Of a stretch of 64,000 bases of DNA, positions 25,006-34,512 are shown one piece after another. The notes under the pieces are model-generated. The model searched no databases and was not told the DNA's origin. It worked only from the letters and a program-made list of their open reading frames with translations. Origin of the DNA: an uncultured Lachnospiraceae bacterium (GTDB taxonomy: Bacteria > Bacillota > Clostridia > Lachnospirales > Lachnospiraceae); NCBI GenBank assembly GCA_946182825.1, contig CAMGZH010000009.1:1-64000 (forward strand). Reading direction: 5' to 3'. The first letter of the stretch is position 1. Each line of letters begins with the position of its first letter. A program made the position numbers and the translations under genes.

Positions 25006-28000
25006 CTATTCCTGTTTCATCCTGTAGTCCTTATCCTCGTCGATCATCTGCAGCATAATATCCGCAAATGCAGGTTCAAACTGGGTTCCCTTTCCCTCCA
25101 GGATCTGTTTCCGAACCACATCCTGCGGAAGCGGATCTCGGTAGCTTCGCTTACTTGTCATCGCATCATAGGCATCTGCCACTCCAATGATCCTTGCTGC
25201 CTCCGGTATTTCATCCCCCTTCAATCCGTCGGGATAACCGCTACCGTCGATCCTCTCATGGTGCCAGTGGGCGCCAAGGGCAATATCCGGGATCTCCGTA
25301 ATGTTGCGCAGAATATTCGCTCCAATGGTAGGATGTTCCTTGATCCGCTCATATTCTTCATCGCTCAGACCGGTATCCTTATGGATGATCTCATCCGGTA
25401 TACCGATCTTACCCAGATCATGCATAAGTCCGGTATAGTAGATCTTGTTGATATAGTCCGCGGACTTGCCCAGCCGCCTTGCGATCTCCTTGGAATATCT
25501 GGCCACACGCTGGGAATGACCGTTGGTGTAATGATCCTTGGCATCTACAGCCTTCGCCAGAGCCTCCATGGTCTGGGTGGTAAGCCGCTCAAAAGCCTGC
25601 TGCCGCTCTTCTGCCACAGCCGTCTGTTTCCTAACCTCACGCTGCAGATCCTTCTGCAGTGTCTTAAGCTGAAGGATACGTCCGATCCTCTGCTTCATAA
25701 TGTCTACCACGAAAGGCTTGCGGATAAAATCCAGCGCTCCTTCCTTAAAGCCACGGATCTCGCTGTCTCCATCCTCGTCACCGGTCAAAAAGATAACCGG
25801 AATCTCTGCCATCCGCTCCCGTCCCTGGAGCCAGTGCAGCATATCAAAGCCATCCAGTTCCGGCATACGAATATCCAGAAGGATCATGGCCGGCAGCTCC
25901 CGATTCTCCACATTCTCCAGATACTCCATAGCCTTCCTTGCCGCATCCATGGTGGTAACGTTGTACTCCTCTTCCAGCATCTTACGGGCAACACTCAAAG
26001 AGATCGGGTCATCGTCGATCACAAGGAGACGCTGACGGTCTTCTGTCTCTTCCTGACTCTCTGCCGTTTCCATCACCTCGTCCCCAAGAACTGCCCGGAT
26101 CCTCCTAAGCAGCCTCTCATACTGCTCTAAGACCTCATCATGATGCAACGGAATATAATCAAGGCGATCCTCCTTCACCGCAAACTCAAGTCCCTTTGCC
26201 GCTTCCGACAGACTATGGGCTCCGATGGTAAGCGAGGTGCTCTTCAGGCTGTGCGCACAGATCCGGTAGGCATCCCAGTCCTTTTCCTCAAAGGCACGGC
26301 TCAACTCCGGACACTTGTCATTTTCCAGATAGCTCTGCAGGATCTCCTGATAGAACTCCGGGCTTCCGGCACAATACGCCAGTCCGGTCTCCGTATCCAA
26401 CAGATCCTTCAATCCCTCAACAAAGGCAGGGCTTTCCTCCGGCACCGGACTCTCTGGCTTTGGCTCCTCTGCCTTCTCCATAGGAAGATACTTGGCAATG
26501 CAGGCCAGCAGTTCCTTCTTGGATACCGGCTTTAACAGATAGTCAGAAAAACCGCTGGAAAGGTATTCCTTCCGCACGTCCGTTACCGCGTTGGCGGTCA
26601 AAGCGATTACCGGCGTATTGGTGCAAAGGTTCTCCCGGCAGATCGTAAGCATGGCTTCCATTCCATCCATCACCGGCATCATATGATCCATAAAGACAAT
26701 GTCATACTGGTGGGCACGGATCTTGCGCAGCGCCACCTTGCCGTTCTCCGCGGTATCAATGGTCAGATTGGTATCTGCCAGAAGCTTCTGTAACAGAAGA
26801 AGGTTCATACAGTTATCATCCACTGCCAGAAGGCGTCTTCCCGTAAGATCGTAGATCTTCTCACCTTCTGTCGCCGTCTTGTCCTCCCACTCTTCGGTTC
26901 CTTCTTCCTCCGGCTTCTGAACACGGATCTCACCCATGGGCTGTTGATCCACAACCTCCTGGAAAAGGCGGAAGGAAAATTCCGACCCAAGACCGTAGAT
27001 GCTGGATATCTCAAGACGGCTTCCCATCATAGACAAAAGTCTTGTAACAATGGAAAGTCCAAGCCCGAGACCTGCAACGTTCTGGTTCTTTTTCTCGTCG
27101 AAGCGGTTGAATGCCCGGGAGATCTGGCGGATATCCTCATCCTTCATGCCGATGCCGCTATCCTTCAGATCAAATACAAAGAAGCCGTCTTCCCATCGGA
27201 TGGACAGATCAATATATCCCTCCTCGGTATACTTTACCGCATTGGAGAGAAGATTATTGGCCACCTGCAAAAGCCGCACCGGATCCCCTCTCAACCCGGA
27301 AGGGATCTTTGGATCCACCGAGATCCGAAGCTCCAGATTCTTCTCCTCATTGTAGTAATACAAGCTGGTCAAAATATCCGACACAAAGGATCTGGTCTGA
27401 TAATTCCGGTTCTCCAGAGAAATGGTCGCATCTTCCAGTTCGATAAAATCCGTAATATTACTGATGATGGACACAAGATCACGGCCCGCTGTCCGGATCA
27501 GATAAGCGTATTCCGCAATGTTGCTCTCCTTGGTCTCCTCACGGATCATTTCGTTGTAGCCCATCACGGCATTCAGCGGTGTCCTGAGTTCATGGGACAT
27601 ATGGGATAAAAAGCTGGTCTTGGCCCGGCTTGCCGCCTCCGCCGCAAAGCCCGCCTTCTGCGCCTCTTCCCTGGATTCCTCCAGCTCCTTCATGGTCTCC
27701 GTCAGCTTCTGGTAATCCGGCGTCTCTAAAAGGAACATAATGAATACGATTCCAAGGGATACGGAAAAATGTGACAGCAGGATATCCGGCATAACAAACA
27801 GCTGGAGCAGGGATCCTGCAAAAGAAAACACCACATAGAAGATCATCAGCAGCTTACGCCCTGTATCCTGCAGTCTGGGAGCCCGGCGAACCGAAACAAC
27901 GGTAGCCGTCAGCACAAAGATATAGGGCCACACAAAGATCATGTAATACAACGGCCCATGACGATATGCTCCGTCGACGAATTTGCAGAAAAGCCCGAAA

Positions 28001-28374
28001 AACGGATTCAGGATCAGCACAAGGGTATAGACCAGAGAAGCGATCCAGGTAACCCGCATCACCCCAGACTTCGTCGGTTCCTCTCCGGTCAAAGCAATGG
28101 CATATCGGACAAATTGCGCCCCCAGCAACATAATGGCTGCGTAATACAGTTCATTCAAAAACAGATTCACAGCATCCGGAACGAAAGCCGAATTGTCGAT
28201 GGTAACAGCTGTGCAAATATCCAGAATATCTGCCGCAAAAATCAGAAGAGCAAGGCGCCAGAATTCACGATTGATCTTTATTTTAACGTTATACTGCAAG
28301 CGCATATAAATTAGTAGCAGCCCCATAAAAATGGTAGCTGCCACTTCATAATGAACATTATAGTTCAGATTCAT
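25006..28374 (-). CDS. 7TM hybrid histidine kinase with HPt, second receiver and HD-GYP output
   Basis: A single polypeptide of 1122 residues combining a whole phosphorelay with a c-di-GMP hydrolase. Order: about seven transmembrane helices (1-220), coiled coil, HisKA (H-E-L-R-T-P near 260), HATPase (G-L-G-L-G-L near 460), receiver 1 (M-D-H-M-M-P near 570), HPt (A-H-S-L-K-S-T-S near 710), receiver 2 (L-L-D-I-R-M-P near 835), coiled coil, and HD-GYP (950-1115) with intact H-D-L-G-K and H-H-E-R-I-D-G-S-G-Y-P. All phospho-acceptor residues are present. The ATG at 28374 follows GAGGGAG and the upstream receiver stop; a TTG 30 nt earlier is less likely. The likely flow is kinase, receiver 1, HPt, receiver 2, HD-GYP activity. 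Confidence 0.93.
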   Translation of the reverse strand: MNLNYNVHYEVAATIFMGLLLIYMRLQYNVKIKINREFWRLALLIFAADILDICTAVTIDNSAFVPDAVNLFLNELYYAAIMLLGAQFVRYAIALTGEEPTKSGVMRVTWIASLVYTLVLILNPFFGLFCKFVDGAYRHGPLYYMIFVWPYIFVLTATVVSVRRAPRLQDTGRKLLMIFYVVFSFAGSLLQLFVMPDILLSHFSVSLGIVFIMFLLETPDYQKLTETMKELEESREEAQKAGFAAEAASRAKTSFLSHMSHELRTPLNAVMGYNEMIREETKESNIAEYAYLIRTAGRDLVSIISNITDFIELEDATISLENRNYQTRSFVSDILTSLYYYNEEKNLELRISVDPKIPSGLRGDPVRLLQVANNLLSNAVKYTEEGYIDLSIRWEDGFFVFDLKDSGIGMKDEDIRQISRAFNRFDEKKNQNVAGLGLGLSIVTRLLSMMGSRLEISSIYGLGSEFSFRLFQEVVDQQPMGEIRVQKPEEEGTEEWEDKTATEGEKIYDLTGRRLLAVDDNCMNLLLLQKLLADTNLTIDTAENGKVALRKIRAHQYDIVFMDHMMPVMDGMEAMLTICRENLCTNTPVIALTANAVTDVRKEYLSSGFSDYLLKPVSKKELLACIAKYLPMEKAEEPKPESPVPEESPAFVEGLKDLLDTETGLAYCAGSPEFYQEILQSYLENDKCPELSRAFEEKDWDAYRICAHSLKSTSLTIGAHSLSEAAKGLEFAVKEDRLDYIPLHHDEVLEQYERLLRRIRAVLGDEVMETAESQEETEDRQRLLVIDDDPISLSVARKMLEEEYNVTTMDAARKAMEYLENVENRELPAMILLDIRMPELDGFDMLHWLQGRERMAEIPVIFLTGDEDGDSEIRGFKEGALDFIRKPFVVDIMKQRIGRILQLKTLQKDLQREVRKQTAVAEERQQAFERLTTQTMEALAKAVDAKDHYTNGHSQRVARYSKEIARRLGKSADYINKIYYTGLMHDLGKIGIPDEIIHKDTGLSDEEYERIKEHPTIGANILRNITEIPDIALGAHWHHERIDGSGYPDGLKGDEIPEAARIIGVADAYDAMTSKRSYRDPLPQDVVRKQILEGKGTQFEPAFADIMLQMIDEDKDYRMKQE

Positions 28375-28390
28375 ATCTCCCTCGATTTCT

Positions 28391-28768
28391 TCAGAAGTCA
28401 GCAATCAATGCCCGTTCCACATGATCCAGCAGATCCTGTGGCATAAACGGTTTCTTAACATATCCGATCGCATCGAGTTCGGCTGCCTTCTGAACATCAG
28501 CCGTACCGGATGAAGCTGTCAAGAACATGACTTTCAAAAAATGCGTTGCCGGATTATTCCGGATCAGCTTCAATGTCTCAAAGCCATTCGGGTACGGCAT
28601 CTCAATATCCAACAGCACCAGATCGATGGTCGGATCGCTTTCTAAGATCTCCAGCGCCTCCCGCCCGTTCTTCGCAAGCCGAACATGGTACTGCTGCTTC
28701 TGCTTAAGAATAAATTCAGCCATTTTCAAGTTCATTGGATCATCATCCACCACAAGTATATTAATCAT
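28391..28768 (-). CDS. Single-domain response regulator (receiver only)
   Basis: A 125-residue receiver with the acidic pocket D-D-D at 8-10, the phospho-acceptor in L-L-D-I-E-M-P, T in F-L-T-A-S-S and K in V-K-K-P-F. It has no output domain, like CheY or Spo0F. It lies 16 bp upstream of the hybrid kinase gene on the same strand and faces a second hybrid kinase gene transcribed the other way. The ATG at 28768 has AGAGGGA upstream; a longer frame to 28813 has no such signal. It is a plausible phosphate shuttle between the two kinases. Confidence 0.9.
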   Translation of the reverse strand: MINILVVDDDPMNLKMAEFILKQKQQYHVRLAKNGREALEILESDPTIDLVLLDIEMPYPNGFETLKLIRNNPATHFLKVMFLTASSGTADVQKAAELDAIGYVKKPFMPQDLLDHVERALIADF

Positions 28769-28830
28769 ATTCCCTCTCTTCCGCGCAGGTATCAATCCCC
28801 CACCTGTCTGCATTCTTTGTTTCTTCTTAC

Positions 28831-28859
28831 ACTATACTTGAAAATATGTCATAAAACAA
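28831..28859 (-). promoter_or_regulatory. Promoter of the receiver-kinase operon
   Basis: TTGTTT (28854-28859) and TATAGT (28831-28836) with a 17-bp spacer on the minus strand, about 60 bp before the receiver ATG. Confidence 0.55.
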
Positions 28860-28980
28860 GATAACGAAATCCATAGAAATATACAACAGAAACTGCTATA
28901 TTGTTTCGTAGGGAGATTTATTCCGGCAACGTGAGATATTTGACCGGTTCATGTTATAGATAAGAGGGAGAGACAAACCT

Positions 28981-31587
28981 ATGGGAAAGTTCATTAGCAT
29001 CCTACTGATCATCCTTTCGACGGTCTGTGCCAATCTTGGTATCAGTTTCTTTCATAATCAGAAGAATACCGATCATATCCGTTTTTACGTTACACTCTTT
29101 AACATGCTTGCGGCTGTCTGGTGTTTTGCCTACGGCTGCATGGGATTTTGCAAGCAGGTCGAAACAGCATACCATCTGCGCCTGATTGGTCTTATAGGAG
29201 TTCTGGGCCTCTTTTTTGTTGATGCCTTAACGGTTGCCTATCTCAGCTATCTCCCGGAGAAGACCGAGCGGTTTCTGATTATTTTGATCGCCATCTTTAC
29301 CGTGACGGACTATTTTATTTTCAGTCAGCGTAACGTTGACTTTTTTATCCTGCATGAAGGCTGGATGACCTGGACCTCCAAGTCCTCCCCTCAGAGGAAT
29401 TTCCATTCCATCTACGTTATCTTCATGCTGATCCTGTTCCTGATCTTCTCCGTCCGCATGTATCAGAAGGCATCCTCCCGGCGCCAGACGCGGTTTATTC
29501 TGTCCTACCTTCTGGCCAACCTTATGATGTTTGCCGGATCCTTCCCCGACACCTACTATATGTCTGCCCAGACCGTCGCCTATCCCACTTCGGGCATCGG
29601 CGCTGCCTGCGCCGCCATTGTTCTCTGGTACGGCGCACTGAAGCTGAACGCTTTCAACGTTTCCCTCGAGAACCTTTCCAACGTGATCTACCAGTCGGTG
29701 GATGTGGGCATTCTGGTATTCGATCCCTACGAGCACAAGCTTCTTATGTGCAATCCTAAAAGCGCATCTCAGCTTCCATCCTCTCCCCAGGGCATGCACT
29801 TTTCCGAGCTTTTCCCTGATCTACACGAGAACGAAGCGGATCATTTTGCCAAGGCAATGGAAGAGGACGGCAGTTTCCTTCGCTTCGAGACCTCCGGCGG
29901 CAAGACCTATTCCATGCGTACAACCGCCGCTTATGACACTTACAAGGAGCCTTACTGCTTTGTCTGTGCCGTGTATGACCTGACCTCCGAAGCCAACATC
30001 CAGCGAGAGCTGATCAAGGCAAGCAAAGCAAAAAGCGACTTCCTTTCCAACATGTCCCATGAGATTCGTACCCCCATCAACACCATCCTGGGTATGAACC
30101 AGATGATCCTTCGGGAAAGCAACGACGACACCATCACCGGATATGCTGCCGATATCTCCAGTTCCGGACGGATGCTGCTCTCTCTGGTGAACGACATCCT
30201 CGATTTTTCCAAGATCGAATCCGGGAAGATGCGGCTCTTCCCCATCACGTATGATGTGTCCAGCCTGATTCATGATCTGTGCACCATGGTGGCTCCCCGG
30301 GCTGAGGAGAAGGGACTTGAACTCATAACCGAGATCAACCCGGCTCTGCCCTCCCGTCTGATCGGCGATGATGCAAGGATCCGCCAGATCGGATTGAACA
30401 TCCTCACCAATGCCGTGAAGTATACTTCCGAGGGCAGCATCCGGATCCACTTCGATTACAAGAGCTGCGATGCCAAGACCATTACACTGATCATCTCCGT
30501 TGCCGACACCGGTCAGGGTATCCGCAAAGAGGATCAGGCACTTCTGTTTTCCTCCTTTACCCGGATCAACGAAAAGGCCAACCGCAGCATTGAGGGAACC
30601 GGTCTTGGTCTTTCCATCACATCAAAGCTTTTGACATTAATGGATGGTAAGTTAAGCCTCGACAGTACCTACGGAAAAGGTTCCACCTTTACCGTTTCCA
30701 TTCCCCAGACCGTTGCGGATCGTCTTCCCATCGGCAACCTTGCCGACAGGATCTCCTCCAATCGGTCTCTGCCGAGCGACCTGGAGCAGCACCTTTACGC
30801 ACCGAAGGGGCGCATCCTGGTGGTGGACGATGTCGTAATGAACTGCCGTGTCTTCACCGGCCTGCTAAAGGAAACCGCATTGAAGATCGACACCGCCTAC
30901 AGCGGCAGGGAAGCCTTAGACCTCTGCAAAAAGCATTCCTACCATATGATTTTTATGGATCATATGATGCCGGAGATGGACGGAATCGAGACCTTCCATC
31001 ATATCAAGGAGGAATGTCCGCTGAACGCTCAGATCCCCATTGTGATCCTGACCGCCAATGCCGTTGCCGGCATGCGGGAGGAATACCTTGCCCAGGGCTT
31101 CTCCGACTATCTGTCAAAGCCGGTTACCGACCGTGCCCTTGAGGATATGATCGCGAAATTCTTACCGGAGGAAGCCTATGAACATGAACCGGAGGCAGAA
31201 AGCGAAACGCCGGAGAAGGATGCACCGTCTTCCGCAGAAGATCCTGTTCTGCAGCTGAAGAACGAATACCCTCAGCTGGATATCGACTCCGCCCTTCCCT
31301 ATTGCATGGGAGATACCGGATTCTTCCGGGAGATCCTGAAGGAATACGTGAACGGCGACCACAGTCAGATGTTAAAACAGGCCTTTGATGAACACGACAT
31401 CGATACCTACCGCATCAATGTTCACGCAATCAAAAGCACCTCTAAGACCATCGGGGCCCTAGAGGTGTCAAAGGATGCTCTGGCTCTGGAGCAGGCCGCT
31501 AAAAACGGCGACCGTGCTTTCATCCAGGCGCATCATCATGATTTACTTTCAAAATATACCAAGCTGTTATCTTCTCTTTCGGCCTGA
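28981..31587 (+). CDS. 7TM hybrid histidine kinase with receiver and HPt
   Basis: The 868-residue protein has a seven-helix membrane region (about 1-220), a PAS-like segment (about 230-335), HisKA (M-S-H-E-I-R-T-P), HATPase (G-T-G-L-G-L-S-I), a receiver (F-M-D-H-M-M-P near 660; late L-S-K-P-V) and a C-terminal HPt (V-H-A-I-K-S-T-S). No output domain is attached, so phosphate should leave through the HPt to a separate receiver; the lone receiver encoded divergently at 28391-28768 is the nearest. GAGGGAGAG precedes the ATG. Its last 21 bp overlap the convergent ygiQ-like gene. Confidence 0.93.
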   Translation: MGKFISILLIILSTVCANLGISFFHNQKNTDHIRFYVTLFNMLAAVWCFAYGCMGFCKQVETAYHLRLIGLIGVLGLFFVDALTVAYLSYLPEKTERFLIILIAIFTVTDYFIFSQRNVDFFILHEGWMTWTSKSSPQRNFHSIYVIFMLILFLIFSVRMYQKASSRRQTRFILSYLLANLMMFAGSFPDTYYMSAQTVAYPTSGIGAACAAIVLWYGALKLNAFNVSLENLSNVIYQSVDVGILVFDPYEHKLLMCNPKSASQLPSSPQGMHFSELFPDLHENEADHFAKAMEEDGSFLRFETSGGKTYSMRTTAAYDTYKEPYCFVCAVYDLTSEANIQRELIKASKAKSDFLSNMSHEIRTPINTILGMNQMILRESNDDTITGYAADISSSGRMLLSLVNDILDFSKIESGKMRLFPITYDVSSLIHDLCTMVAPRAEEKGLELITEINPALPSRLIGDDARIRQIGLNILTNAVKYTSEGSIRIHFDYKSCDAKTITLIISVADTGQGIRKEDQALLFSSFTRINEKANRSIEGTGLGLSITSKLLTLMDGKLSLDSTYGKGSTFTVSIPQTVADRLPIGNLADRISSNRSLPSDLEQHLYAPKGRILVVDDVVMNCRVFTGLLKETALKIDTAYSGREALDLCKKHSYHMIFMDHMMPEMDGIETFHHIKEECPLNAQIPIVILTANAVAGMREEYLAQGFSDYLSKPVTDRALEDMIAKFLPEEAYEHEPEAESETPEKDAPSSAEDPVLQLKNEYPQLDIDSALPYCMGDTGFFREILKEYVNGDHSQMLKQAFDEHDIDTYRINVHAIKSTSKTIGALEVSKDALALEQAAKNGDRAFIQAHHHDLLSKYTKLLSSLSA

Positions 31588-33519
31588 CCTTGCAGACGAC
31601 TTCGTTGGCTTGATCTTTCCGGTCGTTCTGGAAGATCTGCTCTTTTTCCCCTGACCTCTTCGGCCTTCTGCCCCAGAGGTCTTTTTCTTTCCATGATCTC
31701 CGTGATGATCTGTCGCCTTCATCTTATGAGGCGGGATAAGATATTCCCGTCCAAAACCGATCAGATCCTCCCTTCCTTCCCGAAGGAGGGCTTCCTTCAC
31801 CAGCTCATAGTTTTTCGGATCCCGATACTGGATCAGCGCTCTCTGCATCGCCTTCTCATGAGGATCCCTGGGCACATAGACCTCTTCCATGGTAAGGGGA
31901 TCGATGCCGGTGTAGTACATGGTAGTGGATACGGTTCCCGGCGTCGGGTAAAAATCCTGCACCTGTTCCGGAATATAGCCCATGTCCCGGATATACTCCG
32001 CCAGCTTAATGGCATCCGCCATGGTGCTGCCGGGATGGGAGGACATAAGGTATGGAACCACATACTGCTTCAATCCAAGCTTTTCATTGAGCTTATCAAA
32101 TTCCTTAACAAAGGCGGTGTATATGCTCGCCGACGGCTTACCCATCTTGGACAAAACATTATCACTGACATGCTCCGGCGCCACACGCATCTGTCCACTG
32201 ACATGGTACTGGCACAGCTCCTTTAGAAAGGAACGGTCCGGATCTGCCATCAGGTAGTCAAAGCGAAAACCGGAACGGACGAATACCTTCTTCACCCCCG
32301 GAAGCTGCCTTACCTCCCGCAGAAGCCTGATGTAATCCTTATGATCCACCACAAGATTTTTACAGGGGCGGGGGAAAAGACACTTTTTGCCTACACAGGC
32401 GCCATGCTTTTTCTGCTTGTCGCAGGCCGGCCGGCGAAACTCTGCCGTTGGTCCTCCCACGTCATGAATGTAACCCTTAAAGTCCTGATCCTTTGTCATG
32501 ACCTTTGCCTCATCCACGATGGATTTATGACTTCTGACCTGAACGATCCTTCCCTCGTGCATGGTCAGGGCGCAGAAGTTACATTCACCGTAGCAGCCGC
32601 GGTTACTGGTAAGAGAAAACTTGATCTCCGAAAGAGCCGGGATCCCCCCTGCCGCTTCATACATGGGATGATACTGACGCATATAGGGTAACGCATACAC
32701 ATCATCCATCTCCAGCTCTGTCAGGGGTTTTGCCGGAGGATTCTGCACCACAAAGGTCGCCCCTCCATAGCACTCATAGATCCTTTTGGCGGAAAAGGGA
32801 TCGGTGTTCTTGTACTGCGTCGCAAAGCTTTCGGCATAGGCTCTTTTATCTGAGACGATCTGCTCATAGTCTGGCAACCGGATTCCATCATAGATACTCG
32901 CTTCATCCCTTGTCTTATAGACCGTACCCTCAATATAGGTAATGTCTGAAACTTCGATTCCGCCGGCAAGGGCATCGGCGATCTCCACAATACTCTTTTC
33001 TCCCATGCCGTAAGAAATCAGATCCGCCCCCGACTCCAGCAGGATGGAACGACGAACCGAGTCAGACCAGTAGTCATAATGTCCCATTCTTCGAAGGGAT
33101 GCTTCAATGCCGCCGATGATGATGGGATTCTTCTTGTAGAGATGACGGATCAGATTGCAGTAAACCGTTACCGCACGATCCGGTCGCTTTCCTGCCACCC
33201 CTCCCGGCGTGTAGGCATCCTGATGCCGCCGTTTTTTATTCACCGTGTAATGATTCACCATGGAATCCATATTACCGGAGGATACCAGAAATCCCAGTCG
33301 GGGCTCGCCAAACACATTGATGCTCTGATCGTCCTTCCAGTCCGGCTGGCAGATCATTCCCACAGAATATCCATGGGCCTGCAAAACTCTGCTGATAATG
33401 GCTGACCCAAAGCTTGGATGATCCACATAGGCGTCACCGCAGACATAAACAAAGTCCACCTGAGACAGTCCCATCTCCTCCATCTCTTCTCTTGTTACGG
33501 GCATAAATCCTTTTGCCAT
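31567..33519 (-). CDS. YgiQ family radical SAM protein
   Basis: A 650-residue member of the UPF0313/YgiQ family. The N-terminal part (about 1-280) resembles a cobalamin-binding-like Rossmann region, then the radical SAM core has C-Y-G-E-C-N-F-C (C-x3-C-x2-C, binding 4Fe-4S and AdoMet). The end is a Lys/Arg/Gly-rich tail of about 50 residues. The reaction is unknown. The ATG at 33519 has AGGAG 7 nt upstream; a longer frame to 33546 would overlap the upstream gene. It is the last gene in a run with a PDE, helicase and GTPase. Confidence 0.9.
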   Translation of the reverse strand: MAKGFMPVTREEMEEMGLSQVDFVYVCGDAYVDHPSFGSAIISRVLQAHGYSVGMICQPDWKDDQSINVFGEPRLGFLVSSGNMDSMVNHYTVNKKRRHQDAYTPGGVAGKRPDRAVTVYCNLIRHLYKKNPIIIGGIEASLRRMGHYDYWSDSVRRSILLESGADLISYGMGEKSIVEIADALAGGIEVSDITYIEGTVYKTRDEASIYDGIRLPDYEQIVSDKRAYAESFATQYKNTDPFSAKRIYECYGGATFVVQNPPAKPLTELEMDDVYALPYMRQYHPMYEAAGGIPALSEIKFSLTSNRGCYGECNFCALTMHEGRIVQVRSHKSIVDEAKVMTKDQDFKGYIHDVGGPTAEFRRPACDKQKKHGACVGKKCLFPRPCKNLVVDHKDYIRLLREVRQLPGVKKVFVRSGFRFDYLMADPDRSFLKELCQYHVSGQMRVAPEHVSDNVLSKMGKPSASIYTAFVKEFDKLNEKLGLKQYVVPYLMSSHPGSTMADAIKLAEYIRDMGYIPEQVQDFYPTPGTVSTTMYYTGIDPLTMEEVYVPRDPHEKAMQRALIQYRDPKNYELVKEALLREGREDLIGFGREYLIPPHKMKATDHHGDHGKKKTSGAEGRRGQGKKSRSSRTTGKIKPTKSSARSGRKRR

Positions 33520-33535
33520 TACACTACTCCTATTC

Positions 33536-34492
33536 TTAATCCACATGTATATCCGCAGGTTCTCCTAAGTAGGAGGCGATCGCATCCCTGACAAGATCTC
33601 TTCCGATCACGATCACAATATCCTGTCCATCCCCAAGGGGATCAATGGTAAAATCCCTTCGGGTGGCGTTCAACTGATACCATCCATCCCCTTCTTTAAA
33701 AAATCCCTTGATCCGGATCACATTTCCACAATCCGGATCTGAAAGAATAGCCTTTGCCTTCTCTTCCAGTTCCTTTTTCCCGTATCCCTTTTCCATAAAG
33801 TACAGGGAGCGATATTCGTTCTCCTCCATGATCTGCCGTTTCTCATAGGAGAAATTACAGTGGCCTGCTGCCGCAAAGCCTTCATAATCCTCATCCTCAA
33901 GAAGATCCCACGCCTTGGTAAAAAGCATATCCTTCGTATAGCGCCTTTTACAGTGAACCTCTTCCAGTGAGTTATTAATCAGCGTAAGGAGGTTATCCAC
34001 ATATTCCGGCGGATAAAGCTGTGTTTTGCTGATAACCAGCTGTCCGGCACAAGCCGCCTCAGTGGCAAGGACATAGCGGTCTTCCCCGGAAAGACCATCC
34101 CCAAGCCCCGCATCCGCAATGCAAAGCACAGAACCGATCTCATACCAGCGATCCAAAGGCTCCTCCCGCAGGGCATCAAAGAACTCATCCGGATCATAAA
34201 TTCCGGAAGGCTCCACAATGACACGGGTATAACCAAGCATTCCCATGGAGATCAGTTTGCTTTTAAAACGTCTCAGGTGACAATCCCAATCACAACCACC
34301 GGCCACCATTTCCATATCCAGCTGATCCCCCATCAGATCCGAAAGCAGCATCATATCCACATTCACCGCTCCGTAATCGTTCTCCAGCAGACAAATATTC
34401 TCCCCCTGCTTCATCAGATACTTGACATAGTTGCGAATAAAGGTGGTTTTTCCACTTCCTAAAAATCCTGTGATCAGATCAATCTTAATCAT
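33536..34492 (-). CDS. CobW/YjiA-like G3E GTPase with altered metal motif
   Basis: A 318-residue GTPase of the G3E family of metal chaperones. Walker A is G-F-L-G-S-G-K-T (9-16); the switch region is E-N-D-Y-G-A-V-N-V-D, and the guanine-recognition segment is I-S-K-T-Q-L. The usual G-C-x-C-C metal-binding motif is replaced by G-G-C-D-W-D-C-H, so one Cys is missing and the spacing is changed. The C-terminal CobW_C-like domain is present. It lies 20 bp after the helicase gene. Metal and client protein are unknown. Confidence 0.85.
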   Translation of the reverse strand: MIKIDLITGFLGSGKTTFIRNYVKYLMKQGENICLLENDYGAVNVDMMLLSDLMGDQLDMEMVAGGCDWDCHLRRFKSKLISMGMLGYTRVIVEPSGIYDPDEFFDALREEPLDRWYEIGSVLCIADAGLGDGLSGEDRYVLATEAACAGQLVISKTQLYPPEYVDNLLTLINNSLEEVHCKRRYTKDMLFTKAWDLLEDEDYEGFAAAGHCNFSYEKRQIMEENEYRSLYFMEKGYGKKELEEKAKAILSDPDCGNVIRIKGFFKEGDGWYQLNATRRDFTIDPLGDGQDIVIVIGRDLVRDAIASYLGEPADIHVD

Positions 34493-34512
34493 GCTTTCCT
34501 TTCTGCTGTCCT

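Noticed and set aside
25258-26130. Long plus-strand open frame of 290 residues.
   Set aside because: It is antisense to the HD-GYP kinase gene and has no protein-like features or start signal.
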